Shown: positions 8,701-20,500 of the stretch, piece by piece
How the letters are laid out: every line of letters begins with the position of its first letter
Position numbering within the stretch: position 1 is the stretch's first letter
NCBI GenBank assembly: GCA_038496675.1
Contig: CM076650.1
Coordinates: 8,977,271 to 9,041,270 of the forward strand
Direction: 5' to 3'
Origin: Rachycentron canadum
Taxonomy: Eukaryota; Chordata; Actinopteri; Carangiformes; Rachycentridae
Length of the DNA: 64,000 bases
Notes under the pieces: generated by a model
What the model was told of the DNA's origin: nothing
Database searches by the model: none
Seen by the model: the letters and a program-made list of their open reading frames with translations, nothing else
Position numbers and translations under genes: made by a program

Positions 8701-11537
8701 TTGTTACAGCACACTTGAAATGTTCATATATCAATAAGACAAAAAAAAAAAAAAAAAAAGCCACAGCTTCGACTTCATAACACCTACAGTTCAACCCCAC
8801 CCTTACTGGCCCCCCACCAAAAGAACAATTTCATTATCTTTTGCTGGGGATACAGTTATGGTGGCTGTAGTTCAATGATCAACTCCAACATAAAATGCCA
8901 TTGTTTTTCACACTGGGAGGAAGAGCCGAAGTTATCACTACACGTGATTCTGCAAGACTAGCTCCCTACAGTGATAATAAGCATTAGATAAGCAGGAAAT
9001 AATGTTTTACCGTGTTACACTTTTGATTTGTCATGGCCTGTAGGTCAAGAGCTTGAGAGAAACTTCTCTCACGTTACATTATGTAATAGGAAAATGTGTT
9101 AATGCAGTTTCCAACAAGTTAGCTTAGTATTAAGACTGGAGCCAGGTGTGAACTGCTAGCCTGGGTGACACCCAGACTGGATTTTTCTTCTAGCGGTGTT
9201 TCTAAAATAAGCTCAAGCCCTGTGTCCTTTCTCACATCCAGATACCTGGCTAATCATCGTGTGAGGTGGGAGTGATTTTTGGATTGTTTAGGAAAGTCTA
9301 TCGTTGACATGACATGAGGATCTGATGGAGCTTTTAGATGCTATTTAACCACCCGACAAGTGTTTCACTTGAAGCATAAACTCACAAACAGTAAAAGAAA
9401 CAAGGCAAAGAGTCTCTAACAATGCTAGGCTGTACTTAGGTAACCACGCTTTGAGTTACATGGTTAAGTCTGTATGCTAACATACTTAAAGTAACGCTAA
9501 AATCTATGTGTTGAGCAGGTGTAATGTTAAGTTTGTCATAAGAAGATATTAGGTATTTGACACAGACATTTTGATGGTCCTGATAATCTTGAATTGTTTT
9601 AGCGAGAGTTACATGGTGCATGAACAACAGCTTGTTCAACAGCTTGTTCAACAGCTTGTTCATCTGCCAAATAGTGGTCATCTAACCATTGGAACGAAAC
9701 CAAATGAACCCATTGACCAAAATAGTGAACCTCTTGCATTTTATCCCAAATCTTTTTACATAATAAAAACTAGCCTACAGAGCTTGTATCTGATCTCAGT
9801 ACGTGAAATGAGATTGCTAAGCTGACAATCATCCTCCTGTAATAAAGAGTCCAGTCATCTGCCATAAACCAGACAGATGTTTCATTTAAGGTTGGAATGA
9901 TGCCTGAGCAGCCATCTTACTCACGGCAGAATTATGTCTAGAGCAACGGTCACCTTCCTCTCCCCTTCATCTGCGCTTTCCCTCCACCTAACCCTGGGTC
10001 AGATAATGATGGGGTCGCCCTACTTTCCCACAGCCTCCAACAGCTGCATGGCTGTAGCTCATTAGAAACTGGTCAGTAATCAGCCACCTCATTACCAACT
10101 TGGTGGCCCCCTAAAATGCCTTTGCCCAAGAGAAATCCCCCTGACTGACTATCAGAGAGGGCAAAACCACTTCAGGCTATGAGTGGAAATACTGTTATTA
10201 TCTGGCAGATAAACACAGAATACACTGACCCAAACAGCCCATCTGCAGTGTCCTAGAAATGTCTCAACAACTTTACACAATGAATCAATTGTAACAGTTT
10301 AACTTCCTATTGAAATAGCAAGACTTAAGAATGTTGGGTTTTTCCAATATATTTCAATATGACCCAGCCTGTGCATTGCTTCAATTCATCCACATGTTTT
10401 AGATACAGAATAGAAAAGAGCTTCAATGTTCTTGAGAACCACTCTCTTGTTGTGTTTGTCTTTCACAGCTGAGGCTGATAAATCTGTCGCTGATGCCACC
10501 GCTGAGTCTGCAGCTCCGGCTCCTTCTCCAGAGAGCCCTGGGGACAAACCCAAAGAGGAGGTTGCTGAGCAGAGTCTGCCTGCTCCTGCACAACTGAGCA
10601 TGGAGGAAAAAAATGATGAAGGTGCCATCTCCGACAAGAGCTCAGTGGAGTCACTGAAGGAGACAAACAAGAACAACAGCAACAATGCTGACTTCGGTCA
10701 GAAGAAAGGTCGGTATTGAAATAATTTCGTCCCCTTCAAGTAGTTACTACAATTCCTCCTACTACCTGAAATGTAATTTCACAAACCTTTCACATTCATG
10801 CAGTTTACAGCATACGCACGTCTACTGATTATACTGTATGTCTAATATGCTTTGTGTTGAACTGACTGTAGCCCTGCTTGCATTCACTCTGTTATTTAAT
10901 GGTATTCATGGTACATTGTCCTTAGTGTACTTGAAAATTAACTTTCCTGTGCAGCATTAAAATACTGCTTTAGTCTTTTTTTTTAACATTACTGACATAC
11001 CCATTCAGTTTAAGGTTTATTATGCCCTAAAGATCAGCTAAAGCAAATATGAGGCTGCAAGCGTGACTACAAAGTTCCCTTTGTGTTTATTTTTGAGTTG
11101 TAGTGATAGTGATGAAAAAGTGGGATTTATCTCTGTACTAAAGACTAAGACCATAACTATGAAATCAAATCCATTTGATTTGGCAAACTCCTACTGCTGA
11201 AGTCTCAATGACTAAAACTTTAACTATACATACTGTATATCAGTGTTGTGTTAAATTAGACTTCAGGAGAAATCAGAACCTAGCCTTGCATGATACTTGT
11301 AATAGTAGCGTTGTACATTTAAGTTCCTGTAAAGATTAAAAAAAATATTTAAAAAAATTGTATCTGATGTTTTTGATGCTACTGACTCATCTGGCTGAAT
11401 CATGAAGTATAATTACATTATGTTTAGTGTTTGCTTTTGCTAATCATAGTATAACATCATAATTCACTTCTGTCTTTTCAACAGATCTGGTGTCAAGCAA
11501 AGTCTTCTGGGACATTGCTCTTGACTGTCCAGTGTGA
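4425..11537 (+). CDS. Mucin-like type I membrane protein; glycophorin A-family candidate (9 coding exons)
   Basis: Coding exons are 4425-4458, 5510-5734, 5916-6029, 6437-6481, 6630-6709, 7122-7218, 7362-7460, 10469-10708 and 11485-11537, giving 328 residues. Every intron is phase 1 except the one after the membrane exon (phase 0). Residues 1-20 form a signal peptide (cleavage expected after VIA). Residues 21-139 are Ser/Thr/Pro-rich, with one N-glycosylation sequon (NKT). Residues 141-161 are the membrane helix, with RKRGRR after it. The remaining tail is acidic and rich in Glu, Pro and Ala. A PLSTV motif lies 21 residues past the membrane, close to the position of PLSSV in human glycophorin A. 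Position and orientation beside FREM3 and SMARCA5 match the human GYPA/B/E locus. Architecture and splicing are read directly; the glycophorin assignment is inference. Other sialomucins (CD43, PARM1 or podocalyxin types) remain possible. Confidence 0.72.
5126..5350. repeat. Decayed repeat with two related units, about 141-base period
   Basis: The 16-mer ATTGTAACCATGACAA occurs at 5,131-5,146 and again at 5,272-5,287. Related flanks rich in CCTAACC and AAACC surround both copies. It lies in intron 1 of the mucin-like gene and looks like a fragment of an interspersed fish repeat, but I cannot name the family. Confidence 0.5.
6630..7218 (+). other. Exons 5-6 of the mucin-like gene: membrane helix and PLSTV cytoplasmic exon
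   Basis: Exon 5 (6630-6709) is a complete membrane exon, residues 140-166, containing IIVLAVAFAVT and ending in the basic RKRGR. Exon 6 (7122-7218) encodes the juxtamembrane tail, residues 167-198, including NIPLSTVDPEM. A membrane exon followed by a short cytoplasmic exon bearing a PLS-x-V motif is also how human GYPA is built, as I recall it. The intron between them is the only phase 0 intron in the gene. Confidence 0.65.
6755..7080. repeat. Teleost interspersed repeat relic (TTAGCTTAGCTTA ... TAAGCTAAGCTAA type)
   Basis: The left part has TTAGCTTAGCTTACC followed by an ACTGGAAGCAG-like stretch. The right part has CCTAAGCTAAGCTAACTGG followed by CTGCTGGCTG, so the ends are roughly inverted copies. 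I recognise this from memory as a very common non-autonomous fish repeat. It fills intron 5 of the mucin-like gene and stops just before exon 6. Confidence 0.6.
9622..9661. repeat. 12-base tandem repeat (CAACAGCTTGTT), about 3 copies
   Basis: The unit CAACAGCTTGTT repeats about three times. The array can also pair with itself because GAACAA and TTGTTC flank the CAGC core. It is short, and I see no further function. Confidence 0.8.
10198..10212. promoter_or_regulatory. Palindromic GATA-factor site pair
   Basis: TTATCTGGCAGATAA holds two perfect WGATAR sites in inverted orientation separated by 3 bases. It lies 257 bases upstream of exon 8 of the mucin-like gene. Paired GATA sites are known from erythroid control elements. 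Actual use here is inference. Confidence 0.35.
10469..10708 (+). other. Exon 8 of the mucin-like gene: acidic Ala/Pro/Glu/Ser-rich tail
   Basis: This 240-base exon is the largest of the gene and lies 3 kb after exon 7. Composition is low-complexity: Ala, Glu, Pro and Ser first, then Asn and Lys. Splice signals are good on the acceptor side (tttcacag) and weaker on the donor side (gtcggt). Read-through past the donor would end the protein after only GRY, so a shorter isoform is possible. No fold or catalytic motif is visible. Confidence 0.65.
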
Positions 11538-11760
11538 CATTATTGCCTTGCTGCCCTTGTCCTGTTCCTCAAAAACTTGGTAAGACCGCTGTGGACGAGT
11601 GCTCTACTGCAGCTGCTACTCTGCTCAGGCAGTTCAGATGTTAGTAAAGGGAAACCCCCCACCCAGGAGTGCAGGTCAACAGATCGCATGTGACCACTGG
11701 GAGTTCTGCTTTACTGCTCCTCATCCTGAATTATTAAAATAGAGAAGTCATTACCATTAA
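11538..11760 (+). other. Probable 3' UTR of the mucin-like gene
   Basis: The stop codon TGA is at 11,535-11,537. The following sequence is non-coding and reaches a variant polyadenylation-like ATTAAA near 11,732 and an ATAAAA near 11,770. The true end cannot be fixed. Confidence 0.35.
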
Positions 11761-14619
11761 ATCTAAAATTATAAAATGTGCTTGTCCCCAGAATTGTAAA
11801 TCACACTGATAGCCTGGTGTCCAGCAGTTTATAAATACACATTATGGAGGCTGCATCGAAAACTGAGCCTCACTGCAAGAGACAGTATCACAACATACAG
11901 TATATCATTAACTCATACTGTTTGCTTTTACCTTTAATTGCTTTCATTTTTTATTTTTTATCTTGGAAAGGTTAAGTGGTTACTGTAAGTCTGCTGACAA
12001 AATAATTCAACTCAAATTCCACTTTAAATGTCAACTATCATCGTTATCACGTGACCAAGGAGCCACAACTATGCAATGATGTGATGACAACTGAGCAAAT
12101 TCAATGAGGCAATGATGAAGACAGGGGAAAAGGCCAATAGTTGAGAGAAGATATTTCTACAGTCTAAAACATTCATTTTTCTATATGCTCTATTTATATA
12201 CCTCTTTTTATGCTATAAACTAAAGAGTTATGAAAAAGCAGTTACTCTTTCACTTTAATGTGTTAAAACCACTCCTTTTTTTTTTTTTTTTTAATCAAAA
12301 TCATTTTCCTGCTGACTATAAATCATGCTTTGGTTCATTCTTCTTTCCTTCTGGTACCTCCTGCTCTATCTTCTACTAATAGATGATATTCTTCTCTCAC
12401 TGCTGGTAACATTGGCCCTCTCAGTCTAATCATGACACGCTTCAAGAGGAAAGGCCCTCATCTGCACCTGTACTCCCTCTTTCTTCCTGTTTGCTCCGAA
12501 ACACTCAGGGCTGAAGCCTGAGGCCTGAGGAATTCACATTGCTCTTAACAGCTGATGATAAGCTCACATCTTAGACGTTAACCGCTCTGGAGCTCTGTGT
12601 TAGCAGTCACGGATCATCTCCGTTCCCACAAAAACACCAGCTTTAGAAATCCCAAGCATTTCAGCAAATGTAGGTGGTTCTAGTAAACCACATCTCCATG
12701 TACCTGTTGACAGAGGACTTCAATTTAACTTCAACTATAAACGGAGATAATAAAGAGAACTATGAAATCTAATGAGATACGAGAGCGTGATTTGCAAAAG
12801 TAGAGCTTTAACAAAGAAAACATTTTGACTCATCGTAGAGAAGAAACGACATGTATCGCTAGTAGCATTAATGATGATCTGTTTTGTTGGTGGTGGTGCA
12901 AAATGGCAAGAGGACCTGCTCCCTAGGTAGATATGAAGGGATTATTCTAAGCACAACGTTTCTTAGTTTTACTGATGAAAACAAAATGATGAATTTTACA
13001 GGCATTAACCCTTTCATCTCCTTGGTTTGGGTGCCAGCTTTATATGTTCAAAAATATTTAAAAAAAAAAAAAAAACAGATTATAGTTTGCCTCAAGTATC
13101 ATTGAACACATCTGTTTTAGATCAAGAGGATCTCATTGTATTTCTGTCAGATGGTGTAAAATGTAAAGAAAATTAGAAGTTGTCCATTTTCCAGAAGATG
13201 GTCCAGTGGTTTATGGAAAGCAATAATTTGTTTGTTGGAATGAAAAGACATTTATCGTTAAACCTCCATCTGATTAATTTGAGTGTCACTGGAAACCACA
13301 AAGTTACATTTTAAACTGATTATTACAGATAATGCTATAGTAGACGACTGTGACTCACTGTGACTTGGCATCTAAAGTGACACAGCGAACACACGCTGTA
13401 AAACAGTGAGTAAAACAAATTTGGGAAAACAGCAGAGAAAGGAAAAAGTCTTGTTCCCACCTGGGTTGGGAAGTGATGAGCAAGCTGGAAACTGGAGTTG
13501 AAAGGCTGTTCTTCACTCTGCACCAGTGGATAATGGATATGAACTGACAGGTCATAAACTAAACCAGCATAATTAGACATGGGACTTCACAGTGTTATTT
13601 TCCAGTCAGAACCTGGCTTTCATGTTTGATGGCCAATGTCGGTGTAAATTGTCTGTACCACCTGGGACGAGTATTTCACAGAGAGGAATAGGTAAGGGAA
13701 GGAGAGTGACAGACCCAGATTAAACTGTGTGAGACAAGGGTAATAGTCAGCTAGAAGCAACTTGTGTTATTCGCAGAGGCCCTTATTTGAAGTTGCTGTT
13801 GCCGGTGGTTCAGAGACAGGTCACAATGACGAGGAAGGTCAAGGATCTCAGCCTGAAGAGGGTAGTTAATCTCTCATGAGCCTTTGTGTGTAACATCAGG
13901 GGAATAAATGGTATGAAAAAGCATAAAATATCAATATACTTATTCAACTTTTTAACAATTTGCCCGTTTTATCCCCAAAATAGCAGAAGTAATTTATGGT
14001 GGGCAGGATGACAATGGTGTACGTGGTGAATGCAGCAGGATCTTTATCTCAGTAATAATAGTGAGGGGAAGCTTCCTGCTCGTGAGTTTTGATGTGGTTC
14101 AGACTGGCAGGTAGACCGTTACACCTGGGCAGCTTTACAGGAGGGAGTGACTGTCGGAAAGCGCAGACACTCCCCTCTCACTACAAGACAAAAACAGCTG
14201 GCGGAGGCTGGTTTCGCCCCTTCCTCCCGACACTTCCTACCACAAAACATCACGTTTTGGTTAAAGACAAAATTTGAAAACTAAAATTTTTAGCTGGAAA
14301 GTGGTGAAGATGGCAATTAGACTTGCATTATTAAAGGCATGTCCCTGCAGTATAAGCTGTACATGCAGTTTTGAGACTGTGTCATCACTTTTGTTCATGT
14401 GACAGTGGAAGTTTTTATGCTCAAACTTAACTTAGTACCCACAGGTTTCTTTTTTCTTACCTAAGTTCATATTTAATATTGGCAAATTCAAAAACAGTGA
14501 TCACACAACAATCAAAAATGGTTAAAGTGAAAAGTGAAAGAACATTTTTATCCTTAAGTTATGAATAATACATAACTGAAGTTCAAACTCTATAATAAAG
14601 ACTCTATAGTCATATAATA

Positions 14620-14865
14620 AAAACATTTAAGGAAATATGCTTCTTCACTTTCTTGCTAATGAAAGATTGATGAGATGATCAATTGTTCAATTGGTCTCAC
14701 ATTTGTACAAGAAATACTGAGCTGATGCCTAGTATCTTAGCTTGTCTTAGCATAAGAGTGGCAGCATTTTATTTTAACCTTTGTTGCACTTTTACAGGGG
14801 TTATGTACAGGAATCTTTATTGGCAGTAAATTCCTGGACTCTTGTCATCACAGTTAGGTTGATCT
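14620..14865. repeat. Teleost interspersed repeat relic, same family as 6,755-7,080
   Basis: The copy runs from GGAAATATGCTTCTTCACTTT through TGATGAGATGATCAAT to TATCTTAGCTTGTCTTAGCAT, and ends with a TTACAGGGGTTATGTACAGG-like stretch. The order of these blocks matches the fish repeat I recall, with many substitutions and small deletions. Confidence 0.55.
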
Positions 14866-17254
14866 TTTGTGGTTTTTTTTTTCTTCTGAGCTATAACTTT
14901 GAATGTTGCTTATTTTTTCATATGTGTTTAATGTGACGGGGAGATTAAGACAAGACATAAGAGATTAAGATTTGAAAGGAAATGAGGTTGTACTTTTAGA
15001 AGAATTCCTCTTTGGCAGACAAAGAGCTGTCGGAAGTGTAGCTTACAGATCCTGTGTCAAAGGTCAAGTTACTAAACTATGTTTAGTTTCACTCGTTACA
15101 GGTTTAATTTGTACAACTATTTACTAGTCATTCAAAGAATACAGCTCAAAATATGAGGATAGTAAATATGTCAGTGGTGTTTGGAGGATGCCATTCCCTT
15201 TAACACCCTGTCAACATATTAGGAATTGTGCACCAAACAAAATGGAGCAAGGGGACAAGCTGATTGTTTCCTAAACAATTCAGGTGAGTTTGTTTTGAAA
15301 CTGAGCCTTTTATGAGGTCATCTGTGCTTTTGTTGAAAGAAGTGAGACACTGATTAATGAGGTCAACTGAAACCAATGCAGAAATTTTCCAGGGTGCTGT
15401 TATTACACATGTACAGCAGATTGATACCTTACTTCGTGTCTCACGTGTTAGCTTCCTGTGTTGAGCCTCTTTATCAAAACTGTGGAGTTTATCCTTATCC
15501 TCCTTTAATTTTCTTGACCTGAAGAGGTTCTGGGGTTGTCCTTTTGCAAAGGTCATAGGTCAGACAATCCTAATGAAAGGGTTCACAGTGACTGCAGGAG
15601 AATAATGTGGCCTCAATGTCAGAGTCAACTAGCTCGCATTCTTTGCCTGACATTGAACAAGTCTCTGCAGAATTGGATGTGTGGCGGCTGCTGTGATGTA
15701 AAGCCCAGACCAGAATATATTTCAACAAGACCACAGCATGTCAGAACCTGAAACAAATTAAATTGTGAGAAAAATAGATGGAGGCATGCAAAACTGTGTA
15801 CTGACTGGTCTCTATGTCTATCTCTGCATCTTTATTTTATATTCAGTTTTCTATCCTGTGACACAATAAATATCCAACAGGAAAAACACATCTAATGATG
15901 TTAAATGATAGGAGCAAAGTTCAAAGGAGTAACTCTCTAATGAGCATTTTTAGGCATTGTAATGTTTAATAAATCATTTACTTGAGTTTTACTGGTAATT
16001 AGGACAATGGCTGGTTTTGTAGTCTACAGTTACAAAGCTTAATAAGTTATTAATAAAGACACATGAATTTCTATTTCTATTTTTATATTTGTTATAAACT
16101 TTTTATTGCCACAACAAGCTGTACTGAACAAGACTTATGCTTTTAAGTGTCATGCTGGAGCTGCAGAAAAACAAGCCACAACTTGGCCAACATTTGTTCA
16201 AATTAATTGTTTATATTGCTTCATTAAGCATTAGTAGATTAATAATGTAAAATTAATTGAGCCTTACTTACAATTTACAATGGGTGCCTTATTAGAGAGT
16301 ACTACTGAGGCAAGATAAAATCAAGTGGTCTCTTAAAATACTTGTCACCTCTACTTTCTCTGATGCCCTGACCTGCGTCCTTTTATTTTAGGAGATGTCC
16401 GAGTATGTTAGGCGCTGACCTTCACTATTTACACCTTAGACATTTTACAACTTCAGTCCATACTTTGGCAGGTGGCTTGCAAAACATTTATAGGGCTTAG
16501 TTTAGCAGTACATGTTTCACTTTAACACCATGCTGTACATCTCTCAACAAAGGAAAAGAGGAGGTGGAGCTGCATGGTGAAAACAATTTGCAGAGAACAC
16601 AGAAATAGAGTCGGCACTTCAGTCATACAACCTGGACTCACAGCGGGTTAATGGTGAACAATCACACCTTTGACATTTTGTCATCAATCGGCCGAGCTGC
16701 CTCTGCTCTGCCTAGTTACTAACCGTCCTTTATGCTTTGTTGGTTTTTTTGTTTAGTTATGTTTTCCTTGCATTTCACCTTCTGTAAAGAGGAAACAGCT
16801 GTCAAGTTTATGTGGAAGTGATGACAACTTTCAATGTAGATATTTGTTGTCATCATTGGTGAGCAGGAGTTGTGTTTGCATGCTGGTTGCTAGGGGACAG
16901 GATCAGATAAATTGATATTTTGTGGTGAAGAATGAAGAAGTCATTGCTCTCCTGTTGTGACTTCACCGACAAATACATTTATTTGTAAAATAAATTAAGT
17001 TGTAAAAGTTACAGGATGATGGACTTGTTGTAAAGTTGATAAATCACCCAAACCACTGTAACAATAAAAAGGACTGAGAGTCTACGGCCACCAGAGCAAC
17101 TGTGTAAGGCTGTACTTAGCTGCAATGATAAATGCTGCATGCTCATACTTAACATATTGATGTTTATGAAGTAAGGTGTACCTTGCTGAATTTCTTTGTC
17201 CTTATTTTCCTTAGTTTGTTCACAGGCTAATAGACGATAGCTGAGGTTGATGGG

Positions 17255-17500
17255 AAGGAGACCAGATGGCAGCACTAGATAAAAAGTCTAAAGATCATGA
17301 CAGTTATTACCTGAGGACATGAATGTTTGTACCCAATTTCATGACGATCAATCCAGTAGTTGTTGAGACATTGTCTTCTAAACAAAAAAATGGCTGGTGG
17401 TATGAGAGGAAAAGCCCGGAGCTTGCCAAAGTCAGTAGATCATCTGGGAACCATGAACATTTGTACTAAATGTATCCCACAGTTGTCATGATATTTAAAT
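17255..17500. repeat. Fragment of a common fish repeat (AGCACTAGATAAAAAGTC type)
   Basis: The sequence has blocks such as GATGGCAGCACTAGATAAAA, CCCAATTTCATGACGATC and GTAGTTGTTGAGACATT. These belong to a common fish repeat whose other pieces appear at 22.5, 23.3 and, inverted, 36.6-37.0 kb in this window. Confidence 0.5.
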
Positions 17501-20500
17501 CTGTAAAAGCGCCAAAATTGCCATCCCATGTCCCCAGCCTTATCCCTTCCTATTGTCGTCTCCAGGCTGGTTTAGACATTCCTGGCCTGGCTTTGTGCAG
17601 TTGGCAGGGCTGCTGTGATTGTGAGGCATGCTGACTGACGGGCGTTGATTCACCTGCTGGTATTGCCTCTGGCATCGGCTCCACATTCCTGAGGCAGTGT
17701 CAAACTGTCAGAGTCGCACCGTGGCTTTATTACATCTCTGTCTCTCATCATTCACACACACTTTAAAGTGAACTCAGATGATGGCGAATGATATTTCCCT
17801 AAAAACCTTTCGTTTCCTGTCATGTGCTACAAGTGCATGAGGGTTGAAATATGTGTATATATGTGCAAATGTGAAAACAGCCAAAAATTGTTTTGCAACC
17901 TGAGTATCAAACCTGATGTGTATGTGTCCATACTATATCATCAGACAACAATGACAATGTAGGTGAAGAACCCAGTGTCAATGGTCATAGTCAATAGTTT
18001 GTCCTCTCTGAATTGGTGGTGGTGGATGTTTGAAGTTCAGAATTGATTTATCAAACAACTGATCTTTATCTACACTTGAATCAACTGATTATGCATTATT
18101 TTTAGCATTATTTGAATATTTCTAATAACTAAAATCTAATATTTCTAAGATTTTGTTTCTTAAATATTTTGCTTTGGACTAATATTTACGTAATTAACAA
18201 CTGAGCCATTAATCTGCATCTTGTTTTGCTGTGAAAAACATCCCTTAAAATGCTAGAGCAGGAATCTTAACCTTGGAGTAATCAATCCGTCAGGTCTGGT
18301 GCACTTTATTGTTCCAGTTCTTACGACTTCTGTTTTTGTACACACCCCCTGTCATGTAAATAGCCCCAATAAAGACATTCATCACTTTACAAAACATATA
18401 CAAGATAAGTTCAGTCAGATGTAATTTAGATGTGTTGAGCAGTGCGTTCATGTCATCTCACACTGTTACCAGTGATGTTTTTATCTATATTTTTAGTTTA
18501 GTTTCCTCAAAGGGCTATGAAACTTCCTGCTCGCTTGAGATGCAAATTAAGTAGAAAACATTACAAAAATAACTTTCTTGACCCCAGTTTCCACAAGCCT
18601 TAATTGTGTTACCTGAGTAGCATTTGTGGGTTTTCTCTTGGTGTGTCACTGAAAAGGATGAACATCCTTGCGAGGGACTCAGTTGAGAATGTTCCTCAAC
18701 TCCCCTAAATCCCCCCAGGAATGTCCAGTCTTTCAGCAGCCAGGTTTCACTATAGTGGCTAACTGGGCTTCACAGATCCCTATCTGTTCCTGTGGCTCAG
18801 CTCAGCACAGCCGTGGGATCAATATGAAGTCTCACCTGCAACCAGAGTCGCAGTAGTCACATGACTGGTCTAAAACTCCTTTATATTGGATGCAGTTCAG
18901 ATTAGCGCAGGTCAAATTTGAGATTGTTGGGTTTGTGAGAACAAAACACCTCTTTGACAGATATGATTTGAGTCTGAACGATTGTCAGTAAGTGGGGTGT
19001 AAATCAGGTTGAAAGCATCAGCCACTGTCTAAATAATTCTTGTAAAAACACCATTAACAGATCTAGATAACTGCACCTTATTTAGACAAATATTTTTGAT
19101 AAATCCCTCCCAGTGTTGTCACTTCACCCTTGGGCACTACAGTGGTTTTTGCAGCTGCTTAATGGCGAAGCGTAAATCACATCAATAGAAGTGGAGTGGG
19201 ATTATGTCAACTATCCTTTCCCTCAAACAGATGTTTCTCCTTGAGGGTCGAAGGTCATGGCAAAGGCCACATAAACTTGGACAAAGCAGAAGTTACAACT
19301 TACAAAAAGCAGGTGATTGCAAGACACATGACTGTGGGTCAAAATACATTGTCTCCCTTTTTCTTTCTCTCCCTCAGATTGAAGAAAAGATGAGCGAAGG
19401 ACCCTTCTCTTCATGCTGTGTGAGAAACTTAATTGGCTATTGCCTTCCTGTTTGTAACACAGCAGCTTTTTCCATATCAAATGTCAGCTGAGATGAGCTT
19501 TTCTTTATTACATTGATAAAAAAAAAACTTGTATGTACTCGTGTGATTTGAAAAGTGTGATCAAGTGTGTTCACGTCCATATATTATAAATGCAATTTTG
19601 GAGTAAGGTACACATTTAAGAGTTTTTTAAAATTATTATTAATCACCATGTTGATGGTGAATACCCATTGTAAATAAATGTGTGGTTACATTGCAATATA
19701 AGTGTAAATACAAGCATTGGTTACCTGTATTCACTTGAGATATCCATAAATGTGGGTTTGCAGCCTGGTAATCTAAGATGATTCTTTATACAGTCTTTAC
19801 ATTTTACAGTAAACTATGGCAGAAGGGTTTTTTTCACATAAGATTTTTTTTTGGTAAATCATTGTTAAGTATAATAAAAATGATAAAAGATATATAAATA
19901 AGATAAATAAGATAGTATAAGACTGTCAGATTTAAATCAGTGTCCTTAATAGATTTATGATGCATGATTATTTTATAGATGCCGCATTTTGCTTTTACAT
20001 GCTCTTACCATTAAGTAGTATTAAAGTTTCCATTATGCAGAAAATTTGCTGTGTTGTGTGTCATTTCTAACTTTGTCTAACTACTTTACTTGTTGCTGTT
20101 ATATGAGCCTAAACATCCTGTGGTGGATGTAAGATTTGATATCTCTCCTCTCTTGTCCTGCTGACATGAGTGAGCAATAAGAATCTTGAGATGACAGAAG
20201 ATGGACAAAAGGCAAGTGACAGGACAACAATGCTTTTTTTGCTTCTCTGGTTTCAGAAAATATTTATTTATTAAGTCAATTACCACTTGTCAAGTCCATC
20301 ACACTTTATCTCTGCTGCTCCTAAGGTGACTTCTACAAACTGTTCTTCGGAGAGTCCCTGGCTTGTTCTACTGTAAGTGCAAAGATAAGCTCCAGGTGCA
20401 AACACATATAGTTCAAAGTGACAGTGTTAAAAGACAAGAATCCTCCAACACTGTGCTGCACACATTCCCGGGCCAGTAGCCGGGTTTCTCTTTTTGGAAC

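Larger units (their letters stand above)
7461..10468 (+). other. 3-kb intron 7 of the mucin-like gene, with possible enhancer near 9.9-10.25 kb
   Basis: This is the longest intron of the gene. It is mostly AT-rich with an A-run at about 8,742-8,759, a short relic repeat near 9,110-9,170 and a 12-base tandem repeat near 9,622-9,661. From about 9,880 to 10,250 the sequence becomes less AT-biased. That part contains homeodomain-like TAAT cores, a CAGCTG E-box and a palindromic GATA pair at 10,198-10,212, which is typical of conserved regulatory DNA. No coding exon is seen. Confidence 0.4.

Noticed and set aside
10386..10685. A 99-codon minus-strand frame
   Set aside because: It is antisense to exon 8 of the mucin-like gene. 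The plus-strand reading joins in phase with exons on both sides, so the reverse frame is a shadow of low-complexity codons.
15200..15556. A 118-codon minus-strand frame in the intergenic desert
   Set aside because: Composition is not protein-like, no exon partner exists, and I recognise no motif.
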